DNA from: Tunturiibacter gelidiferens
GTDB taxonomy: Bacteria > Acidobacteriota > Terriglobia > Terriglobales > Acidobacteriaceae
Assembly: GCF_014201335.1 (NCBI RefSeq)
Contig: NZ_JACHEB010000016.1
Coordinates: 1-64,000 of the forward strand
DNA: 64,000 nucleotides
Reading direction: 5' to 3'
Shown in pieces: positions 45,549-55,077 of this stretch; the first letter of the stretch is position 1, and each line of letters begins with the position of its first letter. The notes below the pieces were generated by a model. That model ran no database searches. It was given only the letters and a program-made list of their open reading frames with translations, and was not told where the DNA came from. Position numbers and translations under genes: made by a program.

Positions 45549-46355
45549 ATGCGCCTCTCTTCAGCCTTCGCACGCACATCTCCCGCTTGCCTCATCGGCT
45601 GCTTCGCAGTGGCGCTGGGCCAGCAGCCCACACCCGCGCTCGACCAGCTTCTCTCTCGCGTCGAAGACAATACCGAACAATACAAAGCCACAGTCCCAAG
45701 CTTCCTCTGCGACGAGCACATCACCTCACAAGAACTCCGCGACGGAAAGCTCAAGCACGAAACCACCATCGACGCCCTCTTTCGTGTCACACGATCCGGC
45801 GAAACCCTCGAAGAGTCCCGCGAGGTCAAAGCGATCAACGGCGAGCCATCCAGCACTAAGAAGTTGAACATGCCCATCTCGTTCAGCGGCGGCTTCAGCG
45901 GCGCACTGGCCAAGTTCCTCTCTGCTGAACGCCGCGAGTGCTTCGACTATCGTCCCGATACGTCTGCACCTGTGTCTCCAGGCACCGAGGCCTTCACCTT
46001 CACCGCGCGCGAAGCCGCTGCAAAACAACCTGCCTGCTCCACCATCCAGCCCGGCACAACCGGAAGATTCGTCGTCGACTCTGCCACGATGCAGGTCTCC
46101 CCTATCGAGCGCACCGTCCCGAATCCCATCGGTCGAGATCAATCGGTCCTCGGCACAGCCGCGGTCGACTTCGCCCCCGTCAACCTCAACGGCAAATCCT
46201 TCTGGCTGCCTTCCACGGTCGCCGCCTTCACCACAGAAACCCCAAAGACAAGCGCCTTCCGCTTCACCGCGAAGTACAGCAACTATCATCGCTTCACCGC
46301 CAGCTCGACCATTCTCCCCACAACCTCAGACTCCACCCAGCCGCAGCCCAGGTAG
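45549..46355 (+). CDS. hypothetical exported protein (268 aa)
   Basis: Exported protein with a signal peptide (ACLIGCFAVALGQQ) and a predicted beta-rich body. The segment PSFLCDEHITSQELRDGKLKH resembles a domain repeatedly seen in Acidobacteria proteins of unknown role (a Cys-containing FxCxE motif followed by RxGE). Other landmarks are ESREVKAING and SAERRECFDYRP. No enzymatic motif is visible. Its stop codon lies 8 bases before the GTG start of prmC, so the two are cotranscribed. Confidence 0.7.
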   Translation: MRLSSAFARTSPACLIGCFAVALGQQPTPALDQLLSRVEDNTEQYKATVPSFLCDEHITSQELRDGKLKHETTIDALFRVTRSGETLEESREVKAINGEPSSTKKLNMPISFSGGFSGALAKFLSAERRECFDYRPDTSAPVSPGTEAFTFTAREAAAKQPACSTIQPGTTGRFVVDSATMQVSPIERTVPNPIGRDQSVLGTAAVDFAPVNLNGKSFWLPSTVAAFTTETPKTSAFRFTAKYSNYHRFTASSTILPTTSDSTQPQPR

Positions 46356-46363
46356 CCGCCGCC

Positions 46364-47218
46364 GTGACCCTCCGCCAAGCCATCACCAATGCCGCTGCCG
46401 AGCTGGCCGCCAACCCACACCTCAGCGAACACGCCCACCGCGACGCCGAACTCCTCCTTCTCCACACCTTGCAGATTCCCCGCGTCACGCTCATCGCATA
46501 TCCCGACCGCGGTATCTCCCCCGATCAACAGGCTCTCTATCAAATCGCAGTCAGCCGCCGCCTCAAGCTCGAACCCATCCAATACATCACCGGCGAGCAG
46601 GAGTTCTACGGCCTTCGCCTGCACGTCTCACCCGCCGTCCTCATCCCCCGCCCCGAAACCGAGCATCTCGTCGAAGCCCTCCTCTCCCTTCTCCCCGCCA
46701 ACCAACCTCTAAAGCTAGCCGACATCGGCACCGGCTCTGGAGCCATCGCCATCGCACTTGCTGTCCATCTTCCTCTCGCCCACATCACCGCCCTCGACCT
46801 CTCCATCAAAGCCCTCGCCGTCGCCACAAGCAACGCCCGCCAACACAACGTAGCCAATCGCATCGACTTCCTCGAATCCGACCTGCTCGCCGCCATCGAC
46901 CACCCGACAGAGACCTTCGACGCCATCGTCAGCAACCCACCGTACATTCCCGAATCCGATCGCTCCACTCTTCACCCACAGGTTCGCGAGCACGAACCTT
47001 CTACCGCACTGTTCGCGGGCGAAACCGGCCTCGACATCTACCGCCGTCTCATCCCCCAGGCACTTCGAGCCCTCAAACCAAACGGCCTTCTTGCCCTCGA
47101 GATGGGCCACGGCCAACGCCACCCCCTAACCAACCTGCTTGCCGGCTGGAAAGATGTTTCCTTCGTCAACGACCTCCAACAGATCCCACGCGTCGTCTTG
47201 GCGCGCAAACCCAACTAA
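46364..47218 (+). CDS. prmC: peptide chain release factor N5-glutamine methyltransferase
   Basis: SAM-dependent methyltransferase that methylates the glutamine of the release-factor GGQ motif. N-terminal helical domain, then the Rossmann fold with ADIGTGSGAIAIALA (SAM binding) and the catalytic VSNPPYIPESD. YITGEQEFYGLRLHVSPAVLIPRPETE is also characteristic. 284 aa from the GTG at 46364, which follows the preceding stop by 8 bases and matches the family N-terminus (VTLRQAITNAAAEL). Its substrate RF1 is encoded 2.9 kb upstream in the same direction. Confidence 0.95.
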   Translation: MTLRQAITNAAAELAANPHLSEHAHRDAELLLLHTLQIPRVTLIAYPDRGISPDQQALYQIAVSRRLKLEPIQYITGEQEFYGLRLHVSPAVLIPRPETEHLVEALLSLLPANQPLKLADIGTGSGAIAIALAVHLPLAHITALDLSIKALAVATSNARQHNVANRIDFLESDLLAAIDHPTETFDAIVSNPPYIPESDRSTLHPQVREHEPSTALFAGETGLDIYRRLIPQALRALKPNGLLALEMGHGQRHPLTNLLAGWKDVSFVNDLQQIPRVVLARKPN

Positions 47219-47298
47219 TTCAACCCGAACCACAAAAATCTGTAACAATGAAACACCTCTACTCTGCCGTTCGTATAAACAGTTGGAGCCCGAGTTCC

Positions 47299-47649
47299 AT
47301 GAAAAAGACCGAACTTCAAGACCATCTCTACGCGCTCGAAGAGCGTCTTCTCCACCCGGACCGTGAAGCTGACCGTACCGCCCTTATCCCCCTCTTCGCC
47401 GACGAGTACAGAGAGTTCTGCACCTCAGGCCGCGTCTTCAACCGCCAGCAAACCATCGACGTTCTGCTATCCAGCGGTCCCCGCCACGCCACCATCCACC
47501 ACTTCTACATCGCGCAACCCGCAGAGAACGTCGTCCTCGCCACCTATCGCGCCACCACCTCAGTCGCTGTCTCCCACCGCTCCTCCCTGTGGACCTTCCG
47601 CGACAACCGCTGGCAACTCCTCTTTCATCAGGGCACCATCGCCAGTTGA
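47299..47649 (+). CDS. DUF4440 / NTF2-like protein
   Basis: 116-aa single-domain protein of the cystatin-like NTF2 fold. It starts MKKTELQDHLYALEERLLHPD, continues LFADEYREFCTSGRVFNRQQTID, and ends RSSLWTFRDNRWQLLFHQGTIAS, a typical DUF4440 pattern. The ATG at 47299 has GGAG 10 bases upstream; an earlier in-frame ATG at 47248 is possible but adds an atypical N-terminus. Last gene of the run containing prfA and prmC. Function unknown. Confidence 0.8.
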   Translation: MKKTELQDHLYALEERLLHPDREADRTALIPLFADEYREFCTSGRVFNRQQTIDVLLSSGPRHATIHHFYIAQPAENVVLATYRATTSVAVSHRSSLWTFRDNRWQLLFHQGTIAS

Positions 47650-47718
47650 TGGTGTCCTGATGGACCAGTCTCCTGCGCGGAGGGCGGATAAGGTTCTACG
47701 GTCGATCAAACAAAATAA

Positions 47719-47744
47719 GGTATACAAGTCACGAAGTGACCGCC
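47719..47744 (-). repeat. REP-like 26-base repeat, third copy
   Basis: In reverse orientation this matches the repeat at 8793-8818 at 25 of 26 positions, including the palindromic GTCACTTCGTGAC core. It stands alone, without the inverted partner seen at 8.8 kb. Confidence 0.6.
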
Positions 47745-47752
47745 CGAATCGG

Positions 47753-47788
47753 GGTCCCCGCAAACAGGTCTTAGTTTGCGGGGTGACC
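47753..47788. terminator. strong hairpin between convergent genes
   Basis: CCCCGCAAAC (47756-47765) pairs with GTTTGCGGGG (47774-47783) and the pairing extends on both sides with a bulge (GGTC/GACC). It lies between the DUF4440 gene and the convergent molybdopterin oxidoreductase gene. There is no clear T-tract, so termination is inferred from position. Confidence 0.5.
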
Positions 47789-47821
47789 AAGCGTAGTGGG
47801 CCCGTCCGGCAGGACATAGGC

Positions 47822-49060
47822 CTAAAGCCCTGCGTACCAGTCGTACCCCAGCTTGGTCCAGTAGTCATCAGGCAGCCTATCCGCATACGCAATCAGCCCA
47901 ATGCGCTTGATCTGTTTGTAACCGTACTTGATCGGCATATGGAGCCGCATCGGGGCGCCATGCCACTGCGCAAGCGGACGCCCTCCCATCTCAGTCGCCA
48001 ATAAACTCTGCGGATGCATACAAGCCTGCAAGCTGAACCCGCAGTAGTAGTCCCCATCCGGCGTCTCCATGTACACATACTTCGGCAGCGACCCGTCAGC
48101 CTTCCTCGCCGGCGGAAACTTCGCGATCAAATCCGCCAGCCGATACCCACCCCAATGCACCACCTGGCTCCATCCCTCAATGCATTTGAACTCCGTCACT
48201 AGCTCGTGATGCGGCAGACTCGTCACCTCGTCCATCTTCAGCAGAAGCCCCGGAGTCCCCGGTATCAGAGTATTGCGGGACATCCCCGCCTCCTCCTGCC
48301 CTCGCGGCCGCCTCTTCATCTTTTCCATCGCAGCCAAAAGCTCCGAAGGAGCCTTCTGATCCTCGCCCTTAGCGCGACTACCCACCATCGTGCTCGCTGG
48401 TCCTCCCTTCATCATCGGCCCCAGTCCTGCACCTCCGTCCCCATTCGCGTCGACCTTTCCTGCGCCGTCCACCGCGTTAGTCTCGCTCTTCGGACGAACC
48501 TTCGTATCGTGCTCCACCGGTCCAGTCTCCTTCTTGGCCACATACTCGTAGTCCCACGCCGTCACATCGTCGACATATTGCGGAAGCCCCCGAGCATTTT
48601 CCACCCCTACCATCTGCAACCGATAGCTCTCCGGCACCAAGTCCATCTTCAACCCGTAGTTCCCATTCGTCCGAAGCTCCATCGACTTCGCAACCGAATA
48701 GGTCGGCGCCAGACCCCGCTCATCGAAGATCGCTCGCGAAACCTTCGCATTGACCCGCAGCATATGTCGCAACGGCTCCTGAAGCCGCATATCCATCGGA
48801 CTACGATCAAGCCATCGATAAAACCCATACCCTCCCGCGACCGCCGTCGCCGCAACCAGAAAACTCCGTCGCGTCCTCTGCCCAGACTGAGCCCGCACCG
48901 CAGGATTCAACGCCTCTACCTCGACTGCGCGTGAATCTCTTCGCTCCCGTTCTCCATTGCGCTCCCAGTCGCGATCGAGATCATCGTCCCGGTCTTTTTT
49001 CTCTTTCTCCCACTTCCGCCGTTGCTCCTGCTCCTCCCGTTCCTCGCGTCCGTCGCTCAT
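47822..49060 (-). CDS. molybdopterin-dependent oxidoreductase (sulfite oxidase / MsrP-like)
   Basis: Exported molybdenum enzyme of 412 aa. A highly charged segment of about 60 residues precedes a twin-arginine signal (RTRRSFLVAATAVAGG). The molybdopterin domain holds the metal-binding Cys293 in EFKCIEGWSQVVHWGG, and ACMHPQSLLATEMGG and HGAPMRLHMPIKYGYKQIK near the end. A low-complexity stretch of about 90 residues (roughly 175-265, Lys/Gly/Ala/Met-rich) interrupts the N-terminal half. Relatives repair methionine sulfoxide or oxidise sulfite in the periplasm; the substrate here is not known. The start overlaps the upstream cytochrome b gene by 4 bases (ATGA), so the two are translationally coupled. 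Confidence 0.85.
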   Translation of the reverse strand: MSDGREEREEQEQRRKWEKEKKDRDDDLDRDWERNGERERRDSRAVEVEALNPAVRAQSGQRTRRSFLVAATAVAGGYGFYRWLDRSPMDMRLQEPLRHMLRVNAKVSRAIFDERGLAPTYSVAKSMELRTNGNYGLKMDLVPESYRLQMVGVENARGLPQYVDDVTAWDYEYVAKKETGPVEHDTKVRPKSETNAVDGAGKVDANGDGGAGLGPMMKGGPASTMVGSRAKGEDQKAPSELLAAMEKMKRRPRGQEEAGMSRNTLIPGTPGLLLKMDEVTSLPHHELVTEFKCIEGWSQVVHWGGYRLADLIAKFPPARKADGSLPKYVYMETPDGDYYCGFSLQACMHPQSLLATEMGGRPLAQWHGAPMRLHMPIKYGYKQIKRIGLIAYADRLPDDYWTKLGYDWYAGL

Positions 49061-50022
49061 CCCGCCCTCCTTTCTTCTTCCAGCGAAGCCTTGGCCGCCG
49101 GAACAATCTCATATCCACTCACCATCGAGCGAAAGTTATTCCACCCCGCCAGAATCACCTGCCCGACATGCACCAGAAAGAACGCGCAGAACCCCATCGT
49201 TAACCAGAAGTGCTCCCACCGCGCCATCTCATAGCCGCCCAGCAGCGACGTAATCCAGTGCACCTGCGTTGGTTTATAGATCGAAAGCCCCGTTACCAAC
49301 GACCCCAGCCCCATCAACACCACCGACGTATAAGCGATCTTCTGCGCCCCGTTGTACTTCTTCTGCGGCGGCAGCCCCTTGCGAAGATGCAAGTCCACCA
49401 GCGTCACTTGAATCGCATCCAAAAACGATCTACGCTCCGGCACCAGCACCCGCCACTCCCCCGAGATCAGCAGATACGACACATACAAAACCCCATTGAT
49501 CGCAAAGATCCACATGAAGAAGAAGTGATACCCCAGCCCCTCGGTCACGCGATACGGCGCGTTGATCAGTTTCCAGAACCACGGCGGAAACAGCCGTACC
49601 ACAGTCAGCGATCCCACCCCAACCCGATACACCGCATGCGGGTGCTGATACGCATTATCCGAATCATTCCAATAAATCAGTAACCCACTCCAGATCATCG
49701 TTAACAACACCGGAAAATTCACCCAGTGCATCCATCGAATCGCCAGCGGATGCTTCTTCTCCAACCGGATCGTCGCCACCACAGGCTCGTCGATCTCAAC
49801 AGGAGCTGCAGCAATCGGGCTCTCCGAAACAGGCAAAGCAGCCGCCTCCGGACTCGTCGCAGAAACAGCAGCTGCAACAGGCTCATCCGCCGCAGTCCTG
49901 GTCACCGCGGCGACTGGTGCCGGCAAAACCTCCGGAATCACCTCGACGATCTCCGGCCCGCTCCCAGCTGCCGGCTTGATATCCTCGACAGAATCCCCTT
50001 TGTCTACTGGTTTCTCAGGCAT
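49057..50022 (-). CDS. membrane cytochrome b subunit with long N-terminal extension
   Basis: 321 aa. Residues 1-95 are an Ala/Pro/Val/Glu-rich disordered stretch; a di-haem cytochrome b-like membrane domain with about five helices follows. Candidate haem-ligand His residues are in HPLAIRWMHWVNF, GLGYHFFFMWIF and EHFWLTMGFCAFFLVHVGQVIL. It probably passes quinol electrons to the molybdopterin enzyme encoded next (4-base overlap). The ATG at 50022 has GGAG 5 bases upstream. It is the same kind of pairing as in MsrPQ or SoeABC systems but with a different cytochrome. Confidence 0.82.
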   Translation of the reverse strand: MPEKPVDKGDSVEDIKPAAGSGPEIVEVIPEVLPAPVAAVTRTAADEPVAAAVSATSPEAAALPVSESPIAAAPVEIDEPVVATIRLEKKHPLAIRWMHWVNFPVLLTMIWSGLLIYWNDSDNAYQHPHAVYRVGVGSLTVVRLFPPWFWKLINAPYRVTEGLGYHFFFMWIFAINGVLYVSYLLISGEWRVLVPERRSFLDAIQVTLVDLHLRKGLPPQKKYNGAQKIAYTSVVLMGLGSLVTGLSIYKPTQVHWITSLLGGYEMARWEHFWLTMGFCAFFLVHVGQVILAGWNNFRSMVSGYEIVPAAKASLEEERRAG

Positions 50023-50133
50023 TCGAGCTCCAATCCCGCACCCACGCGCGCAGCGTTGCAACGCAGATCCTTCCGCATCGTTAGAGTCTCTATTCCGATA
50101 AAGGTTACGCGCTATCCCCCGGTTCCGTCAGGC

Positions 50134-50523
50134 CTACCTCAACTCCACCCGCACATCCGCTCCAGTTTCATCAACAAACGTGACTTCCTTTGCGCTCATC
50201 ACTGCCCGCTTTCCGGCCCCACGTCCATCCAACGGAAAGACCGCAGCATGGTCTGCATCAGTCCAACATGCCACCCCCTGCACGCAGCCAAGAATCTGCG
50301 GCACACCCGGCACCCCACTCCACCCCTGCACCAAATATCGCCGCTCCGTCCCCGGCTCCTCCACCAGCACATCGTTCGAAAAATTGATGAACAGCCGCGC
50401 CCCATCCACCGCTACGCCGTTCCGCTGCATCTTGCCCAGCGGATCCCGCAGAAAGATCCTCTGCCGGAACACCCCTACGAAGATCACCAGCAGCAACGTT
50501 CCCCCAACCAGAATCTTGCCCAA
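50134..50523 (-). CDS. membrane-anchored hypothetical protein (129 aa)
   Basis: One N-terminal transmembrane segment (KILVGGTLLLVIFVGVF), then a small predicted beta domain (AVDGARLFINFSNDVLVEEPG, RYLVQGWSGVPGVPQILGC). No known family is recognised. Its start is one base after the stop of the FAD oxidoreductase gene, so the two are cotranscribed. It may be an accessory envelope protein of that pathway. Confidence 0.75.
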   Translation of the reverse strand: MGKILVGGTLLLVIFVGVFRQRIFLRDPLGKMQRNGVAVDGARLFINFSNDVLVEEPGTERRYLVQGWSGVPGVPQILGCVQGVACWTDADHAAVFPLDGRGAGKRAVMSAKEVTFVDETGADVRVELR

Positions 50524-50524
50524 T

Positions 50525-52261
50525 CTATTTCTCCTCGTGATACTCCTGCTCGGTGTTGATACCCCACAGAGCAGCCTTATCTACATGTCCCGCCACGATA
50601 CCATCCACGGCCGTCATCGCGGTCAACATACTGTGGTCCTGGTTGTTGTACTTATGCATACCGTTTCTTCCCACAAGTAACAGATTCTCAAATCCATCGG
50701 TAAACTCCCGCAGCTCGTCGAACCGGTCATACGTGCCAAAGTAAGCCGGATAGGTCTTCGGCACCCGCACCACATGCCCGTCCGAAACATCTTCCGCATT
50801 CAGAATCCCGATCTTCGCGACCTCCGCAATCGCGAACTTCTTCAGCTCCTCATCCGGCATCCTCCACAACTCGTCCGTGTCATAGCAGAAATACTCCAGG
50901 CCGATCCACACCTTCGTAGGATCAGCCACTAGATACGGGCTCCAGTTATTAAATATTTGTAACCGACCCAGTACCACATCCGGCTCCTGCACATAGATCC
51001 ACGTATCTTTCAGCAGCCCGCCATCCGGTTCCTTCACCTTCAGCCGATCCACGAGCAGCCCCACCGTAATAAAGTCGCGATACTGCAGCCCTGCACTTAC
51101 CTCACGAACATTTTCGGGAACCTCTACCTCTCCCGGATCCATCGCAGATATAAGCTCTTTCATCGGCATGGTTGAAAAGAAATAATCCCCTTCGAATCGC
51201 CGTCTTTCACCGGCAATATTTGCGGCTTCAATCGCGACAATTTGTCGCGCTGCGCGGGTATTCGGATCGCCACGCTTCGTAATTATCCGATCCACCTTCC
51301 ACCCCATGTGAATCTCGCCGCCGCCCTCACGAATAAGATCCGCAACATGCTCCCAAAGCTGTCCCGGCCCGAACTTCGGATACATAAATCGTTCGATCAG
51401 GCTCGTATCGGTGCCCTTCTGGGCAAGATCCTCAGCCTTCGTCTTACCGCGGAACGCCTTCTTCAAAAAGTGTTTCACCGCAGTCGTAAGGCTCAGCCCT
51501 TTGATCCGCTGCGCACCCCACTCCGCCGAAATCTCATCACAAGGCGTCCCCCAAACCTTCTCCGTGTAACTCTTGAAGAACGTCAGATAAAGCTGCCGCC
51601 CAAACCGGTTGATCAAAAAATCTTCAAGACTCTTCTCCGGCGCAATCTGGCTCACCTGCGATTTCATGTAACTGATGCCAACGCGAAACGTCCTCACCAA
51701 TCCAAGATTCTTCAGCGTCGTCGCCGTCAGCGTAATCGGATAATCAAAAAACCTCCGCAGATAATAGATCCTGCTCTTGCGCGGACGAATCAGCATCACA
51801 AGATCGCTATCCACCGGTTCGTGTGTCACTACCGCCGCCACTACTGCCTCTTCCGCATCCGCCGTCTCGTCTTCAGCATCCTCATCGTCAACGTGATGCA
51901 GAATCGGCCCTGCCCCGCGCAACACCGGCTCCTCCTTCAGGTGCGCCGGCACCACAACCACGCGCTTCTTTCCCTGATAACTGATCTCCGGCAGTGCAGC
52001 AGCCGAAGTCCCGCTCTCACTACCCTCCACCTCAGGCGGCATCAGGTCGACCCACCACTGCATCACACGGTCGCTTTTAGAAAAAAAACGATGACCCCCA
52101 ATGTCCATCCGGTTGCCCTTGTATTTTATCGTGCGCGAGATCCCCCCGATCTCTTCGCTCGCTTCCAAAATGATGGGCTTCACATCCGACCTTCTCAGCA
52201 GCTCCAGCCCCGCAGTCAGCCCCGCAGGCCCCGCACCGATAATCACTGCTCTCCGCGTCAT
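50525..52261 (-). CDS. NAD(P)/FAD-dependent oxidoreductase (amine oxidase / UDP-galactopyranose mutase-like)
   Basis: 578-aa flavoprotein. The N-terminal dinucleotide fold is RRAVIIGAGPAGLTAGLELL, followed by ILEASEEIGGISRTIKYKG. The segment MDIGGHRFFSKSDRVMQWW is typical of a group of FAD proteins found near glycan genes, some annotated as protoporphyrinogen oxidase or UDP-galactopyranose mutase. An acidic insert lies around residues 90-150. The C-terminal LLVGRNGMHKYNNQDHSM is another group signature. The reaction is unknown; it is divergent to the UbiA and GT39 genes and may modify a lipid-linked sugar. Confidence 0.8.
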   Translation of the reverse strand: MTRRAVIIGAGPAGLTAGLELLRRSDVKPIILEASEEIGGISRTIKYKGNRMDIGGHRFFSKSDRVMQWWVDLMPPEVEGSESGTSAAALPEISYQGKKRVVVVPAHLKEEPVLRGAGPILHHVDDEDAEDETADAEEAVVAAVVTHEPVDSDLVMLIRPRKSRIYYLRRFFDYPITLTATTLKNLGLVRTFRVGISYMKSQVSQIAPEKSLEDFLINRFGRQLYLTFFKSYTEKVWGTPCDEISAEWGAQRIKGLSLTTAVKHFLKKAFRGKTKAEDLAQKGTDTSLIERFMYPKFGPGQLWEHVADLIREGGGEIHMGWKVDRIITKRGDPNTRAARQIVAIEAANIAGERRRFEGDYFFSTMPMKELISAMDPGEVEVPENVREVSAGLQYRDFITVGLLVDRLKVKEPDGGLLKDTWIYVQEPDVVLGRLQIFNNWSPYLVADPTKVWIGLEYFCYDTDELWRMPDEELKKFAIAEVAKIGILNAEDVSDGHVVRVPKTYPAYFGTYDRFDELREFTDGFENLLLVGRNGMHKYNNQDHSMLTAMTAVDGIVAGHVDKAALWGINTEQEYHEEK

Positions 52262-52422
52262 GCGTCTGCCTGCTCCAGACGCGCAACCCGCGCCAAACTA
52301 AAGCTTATCGTAAACAATCTGCTCGCTGCCATAGCTCATAAGTCGCCTTCTTCCCTCATCTCCATTTGCTACACTGTGCCCGTACCCAACAGGCAAGCTG
52401 CGAAGGAGCCCTTACCCTCAAC

Positions 52423-53469
52423 ATGACCGAGACTCCCCTGCGCAACGTCTCCCTGTCCGAGCGCCTTCGAGCCCACCTCGCCATCGCGAGACTCGATCAT
52501 TCCATCAAGAATCTTTTCGTTCTCCCTGGCGTCATCGTACCCCTCAGTGTCTCCCCAGCGCTCCTCACTCCCCATCTCTTTGTAACTCTGGTGCTGGCGT
52601 GTCTCTCAGTCACGCTCATCGCCTGCAGCAACTACGTCATCAACGAAGTCCTCGACGCACCCTTCGATCGCCTCCACCCAACCAAGCGCAATCGCCCCGC
52701 CGCACGCGGCCTCGTCAACATCCCCGCAGCCTACGTGCAATGGCTCCTGATGATGGTCGCAGGAATCGCAATCGGCCTCACCATCTCGCGCATGTTCGCC
52801 CTTGCCGCGCTCGTTCTCTGGATCATGGGTTGCGTTTACAACTTCCCGCCCATCCGCACCAAAGACGTCCCCTACCTCGACGTCCTCACCGAGTCCATCA
52901 ACAATCCTCTCCGCATGCTACTCGGCTGGTACGCCGTCACCAGCGTCCTCATCCCGCCCATATCGCTGCTGATCGCCTACTGGATGCTCGGCTGCTACTT
53001 CATGGGCCTCAAGCGTTTCAGCGAACTCTCCGAGATCGGCGACCGCACCGTTGCCGGCGCCTATCGCGCCTCCTTCAAGCGCTACACGCCTGAATCCCTA
53101 CTGGTATCGGTCGTCTTCTACGCCTCCACCGCGATGCTCTTTCTCGGTGCCTTCATCATCCGTTACCGCATCGAGCTCATCCTCGGCTTTCCTCTCGTCG
53201 CCTTCACGATGGCCATCTATCTCAAACTGGCCTTTAAACACGACAGCGCTGTACAGAACCCCGAAAAGCTCTACCGCGAGCCTCTGCTGATGGCCTCCTT
53301 CGCCTCAACAGCTCTCGTCATGGGCCTCCTTCTCTTCATCCGCATCCCACGTCTCGAAATATTCTTCACCCCGACCCTGCCCTCCACCACCCCCGCAGTC
53401 CTTCAGCCAGCGCCAGTCACTTATAGACTCCGGCCCGGCCAGCAACTTCGTATCATTACTCAGATATGA
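52423..53469 (+). CDS. UbiA-family polyprenyl transferase, DPPR synthase-like
   Basis: 348-aa inner-membrane prenyltransferase with about nine helices. The first Asp-rich motif reads NYVINEVLDAPFDRLHPTKRNRPAARG; the HPTKRxRP ending is characteristic of decaprenyl-phosphate phosphoribosyltransferase relatives. A second polar loop is FMGLKRFSELSEIGDR. In mycobacteria that enzyme makes the donor lipid for arabinan. The substrate here is inferred only from this motif. ATG at 52423 with AAGGAG 14 bases upstream. It overlaps the GT39 gene by 4 bases (translationally coupled). Confidence 0.85.
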   Translation: MTETPLRNVSLSERLRAHLAIARLDHSIKNLFVLPGVIVPLSVSPALLTPHLFVTLVLACLSVTLIACSNYVINEVLDAPFDRLHPTKRNRPAARGLVNIPAAYVQWLLMMVAGIAIGLTISRMFALAALVLWIMGCVYNFPPIRTKDVPYLDVLTESINNPLRMLLGWYAVTSVLIPPISLLIAYWMLGCYFMGLKRFSELSEIGDRTVAGAYRASFKRYTPESLLVSVVFYASTAMLFLGAFIIRYRIELILGFPLVAFTMAIYLKLAFKHDSAVQNPEKLYREPLLMASFASTALVMGLLLFIRIPRLEIFFTPTLPSTTPAVLQPAPVTYRLRPGQQLRIITQI

Positions 53470-55040
53470 ATCCGTCTCAAGACTCCAGTGTTGAACGCAC
53501 CGCAGACAATTTCAGCCTACCGTGGACGGCCATCGCCTTTCTGATCCTCACTGCAGCCATCGCTCTCCTCTGGTCGCACCACAAACTCATGTCACAGGAC
53601 GAGATCTTCGTTCTCCAAACTGACAGCGCACCCACCTACGCTCAGCTCCTTAACATTCAGCGGCACTATCCCATCTCGCTCGATCCCCTCGTCTACCACA
53701 CCCTGGCCTACCTCTCTATCAAAGCCTTCGGCGCAAACGCGTTCGCACTTAGACTGCCCTCGCTCCTTGGCTATCTCCTCATGCAGCTCTGCCTGTTCTT
53801 CTTTGTGCGCCGAGTTGCCAACGAACATGCCGCCCTCTTCGCACTGGCATTTCCAGCAATAACCGCCACTCTCTTTTACTCCGCCGAAGGCCGCCCGTAC
53901 GGTTTGCTCCTCGGCTTCTACGGCCTCGCCATGCTGAGCTGGCAGACCGCAACCCGCCGCCAATCGCAGCGCACCGGCGCTCTCATCGTTCTCGCCATCG
54001 CAGTAGCGCTCACGCTTAATACGCACTACTTCGGCGTCCTCTTGCTCCTTCCGCTCTGCGCTGCCGAACTCTTCCGTACCATCGAGCGCCGCCGTCTCGA
54101 TCTTCCCGTCGCAGCCGCCATCCTGATCGGCATGGCCTGCATCGCCTTCACACTCCCCTTCGAGCGATCCGCCGCGGAGTTCCGCAAGAACTACTACAAC
54201 GCCGGAAGAGTTAGCTACCACGCCATCACCCAGGCCTATCGCTCGCTCTTCATGAACTACACCCAGGCGAGTCTCAGCATCCAGCACTTCGCGGCCATCG
54301 GCCTCGTCGTCTTCGCAGCTCTGCTCATCATCGGCAGCGTTCGCCAGCTACGCGGCAAAGATCTCCAACTCCCGAACGCCGAGCTTGCCTTCCTCATCGT
54401 CCTCGCGGCGCTGCCTTTCTTCGGTTTTCTGCTGGCCCGTTTCGTAACCCACTCGATCGAAGTTCGCTATGTCCTCGGCACCATCCTCGCGCTCAGCGTT
54501 CTCCTCTCATTCGCCGCACTGCCATTGCTCCGCAGCAAAAATATGGCGGCTCTAACACTCTCCGCGCTCGCCGTCGCCATCATAGCCACCGGAGCAATCC
54601 GCATTCACGCAGAGCAGGCAAAGACAAACGCCTTCATGACCTCGCTCATACTAACTCCGCAGATCAAAGCGGCCATTCTCTCCAGCCCCACCCGCCTGCT
54701 CTACCTTCAGGAGATGGGCACCTTCGAAGTGGCCAGCTACTATGAGCCCGACCCTGTCGTGCGTTCCCGCATGGCCCTCGTCTACTCCAGTAACCAGGAG
54801 CTGCTCTGGAGTCGACGAGACACCGAGTCTCTCACTGCGCTCCACATGCGCAACTTCACCGGCTTTCCAATCGTGCCCTACGAACAACTCGCCACCGAGC
54901 CCGGCGACCACATCTTCGTCCTCCTGCATAGCGGCTGGAACTGGACAGATCAAACCTTCGCGGCCGCGCACGCCGAGATCACTCCGCTAGGCCCAGCCAT
55001 GGGAGGCGACGCAGCCAACGTGCAATTCACAACTAAGTAA
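53466..55040 (+). CDS. GT39-type (ArnT/PMT-like) glycosyltransferase membrane protein
   Basis: 524 aa with about 11 transmembrane segments. The first outer loop has SQDEIFVLQTD, where the Asp/Glu pair matches the catalytic position of ArnT-like GT-C enzymes. HYPISLDPLVYHTLAY and YSAEGRPYGLLLGFYGLAML are further family features. A periplasmic C-terminal domain follows the last helix. It probably transfers a sugar from a polyprenyl-phosphate donor onto a cell-envelope acceptor. The 4-base ATGA overlap with the UbiA gene supports a joint pathway. Confidence 0.82.
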   Translation: MNPSQDSSVERTADNFSLPWTAIAFLILTAAIALLWSHHKLMSQDEIFVLQTDSAPTYAQLLNIQRHYPISLDPLVYHTLAYLSIKAFGANAFALRLPSLLGYLLMQLCLFFFVRRVANEHAALFALAFPAITATLFYSAEGRPYGLLLGFYGLAMLSWQTATRRQSQRTGALIVLAIAVALTLNTHYFGVLLLLPLCAAELFRTIERRRLDLPVAAAILIGMACIAFTLPFERSAAEFRKNYYNAGRVSYHAITQAYRSLFMNYTQASLSIQHFAAIGLVVFAALLIIGSVRQLRGKDLQLPNAELAFLIVLAALPFFGFLLARFVTHSIEVRYVLGTILALSVLLSFAALPLLRSKNMAALTLSALAVAIIATGAIRIHAEQAKTNAFMTSLILTPQIKAAILSSPTRLLYLQEMGTFEVASYYEPDPVVRSRMALVYSSNQELLWSRRDTESLTALHMRNFTGFPIVPYEQLATEPGDHIFVLLHSGWNWTDQTFAAAHAEITPLGPAMGGDAANVQFTTK

Positions 55041-55077
55041 GAGTAATGTCGCAGCTCGGCGCCGAACCGTAACGCCG

